From a bacterium (lineage in GTDB: Bacteria > Desulfobacterota > GWC2-55-46 > DRQE01), in assembly GCA_027017505.1 (NCBI GenBank), contig JALUQR010000056.1, forward strand, positions 1 through 5,342: a DNA stretch of 5,342 nt, given 5' to 3'. The notes beneath the pieces are model-generated. The model did not search any database and was not told the origin of the DNA. It was given only the letters and a program-made list of their open reading frames with translations. This document shows positions 5,262 to 5,342 of the stretch, one piece after another (within the stretch, counting starts at the first letter, position 1; each line of letters begins with the position of its first letter). A program made the position numbers and the translations under genes.

Positions 5262-5342
5262 ATGGAGAAAGTATGGACAGAGGAGGAACTAAAAAAGATA
5301 GGCGAATCCTTCGAGGGTAAACACCCGCAGGAGGTGCTCAGA
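5262..5342 (+). CDS. cysH: Probable APS/PAPS reductase (CysH-type), 3'-truncated
   Basis: Only 27 codons are visible before the window ends, with no stop. The peptide begins MEKVWTEEELKKIGE and continues FEGKHPQEVLR. The second part matches the start of many CysH-type adenylyl-sulfate or phosphoadenylyl-sulfate reductases, where a short helix is followed by a segment like EGKSPQEVLRWAL ahead of the nucleotide-binding core. Such enzymes reduce activated sulfate to sulfite with thioredoxin or glutaredoxin. The catalytic cysteine and any iron-sulfur cysteines lie outside the window, so APS versus PAPS preference cannot be judged. Support comes from the neighbours, an anion permease upstream and cysteine-forming enzymes further upstream. 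The identification rests on a short peptide recognised from memory and is correspondingly uncertain. Confidence 0.6.
   Translation, partial: MEKVWTEEELKKIGESFEGKHPQEVLR

Overview
The window is a compact, single-strand (+) gene cluster for sulfur uptake and cysteine formation. Seven protein-coding genes run in the same direction; the first lacks its 5' end and the last lacks most of its 3' part because the window cuts them. Almost all of the sequence is coding. The only gap of any size is an AT-rich stretch of 85 bases (1212-1296).

Layout. Positions 1-788 hold a PLP-dependent cysteine synthase of the CysM / O-phosphoserine sulfhydrylase type (5'-truncated). Positions 804-1211 hold a JAMM/MPN+ metallopeptidase resembling Mec+. 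After the gap with a strong ribosome binding site come an E1-like MoeB/ThiF/HesA adenylyltransferase (1297-2118) and, directly abutting it, an unusual radical SAM protein with a CX8CX2C cluster motif (2119-3312). Next are a DASS/SLC13-type permease (3352-4785), a degenerate UspA-like protein overlapping it by four bases (4782-5255), and the first 27 codons of a probable CysH-type APS/PAPS reductase (5262-5342).

How the genes fit together (inference from known families). The permease would import sulfate and the CysH-type enzyme would reduce activated sulfate to sulfite. The adenylyltransferase would charge a small ThiS/CysO-like sulfur carrier as a thiocarboxylate. The cysteine synthase would use that thiocarboxylate with O-phosphoserine or O-acetylserine to make a carrier-cysteine adduct, and the JAMM peptidase would release cysteine. 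This matches the CysM-CysO-Mec+ logic described in Mycobacterium tuberculosis. The carrier gene is not in the window; upstream of the truncated cysM is the obvious place to look. The radical SAM protein has no assigned role in this pathway and is the most interesting unknown here.

Organism. Isoleucine is mostly ATA and arginine mostly AGG/AGA, genes are tightly packed, and Shine-Dalgarno sequences are purine-rich. With the mixture of genes this suggests an anaerobic, possibly thermophilic prokaryote (for example Desulfobacterota, Nitrospirota or Aquificota-like bacteria, or an Archaeoglobus-like archaeon). The sequence alone does not decide between bacteria and archaea. I see no RNA genes, insertion sequences, CRISPR arrays or convincing terminators.
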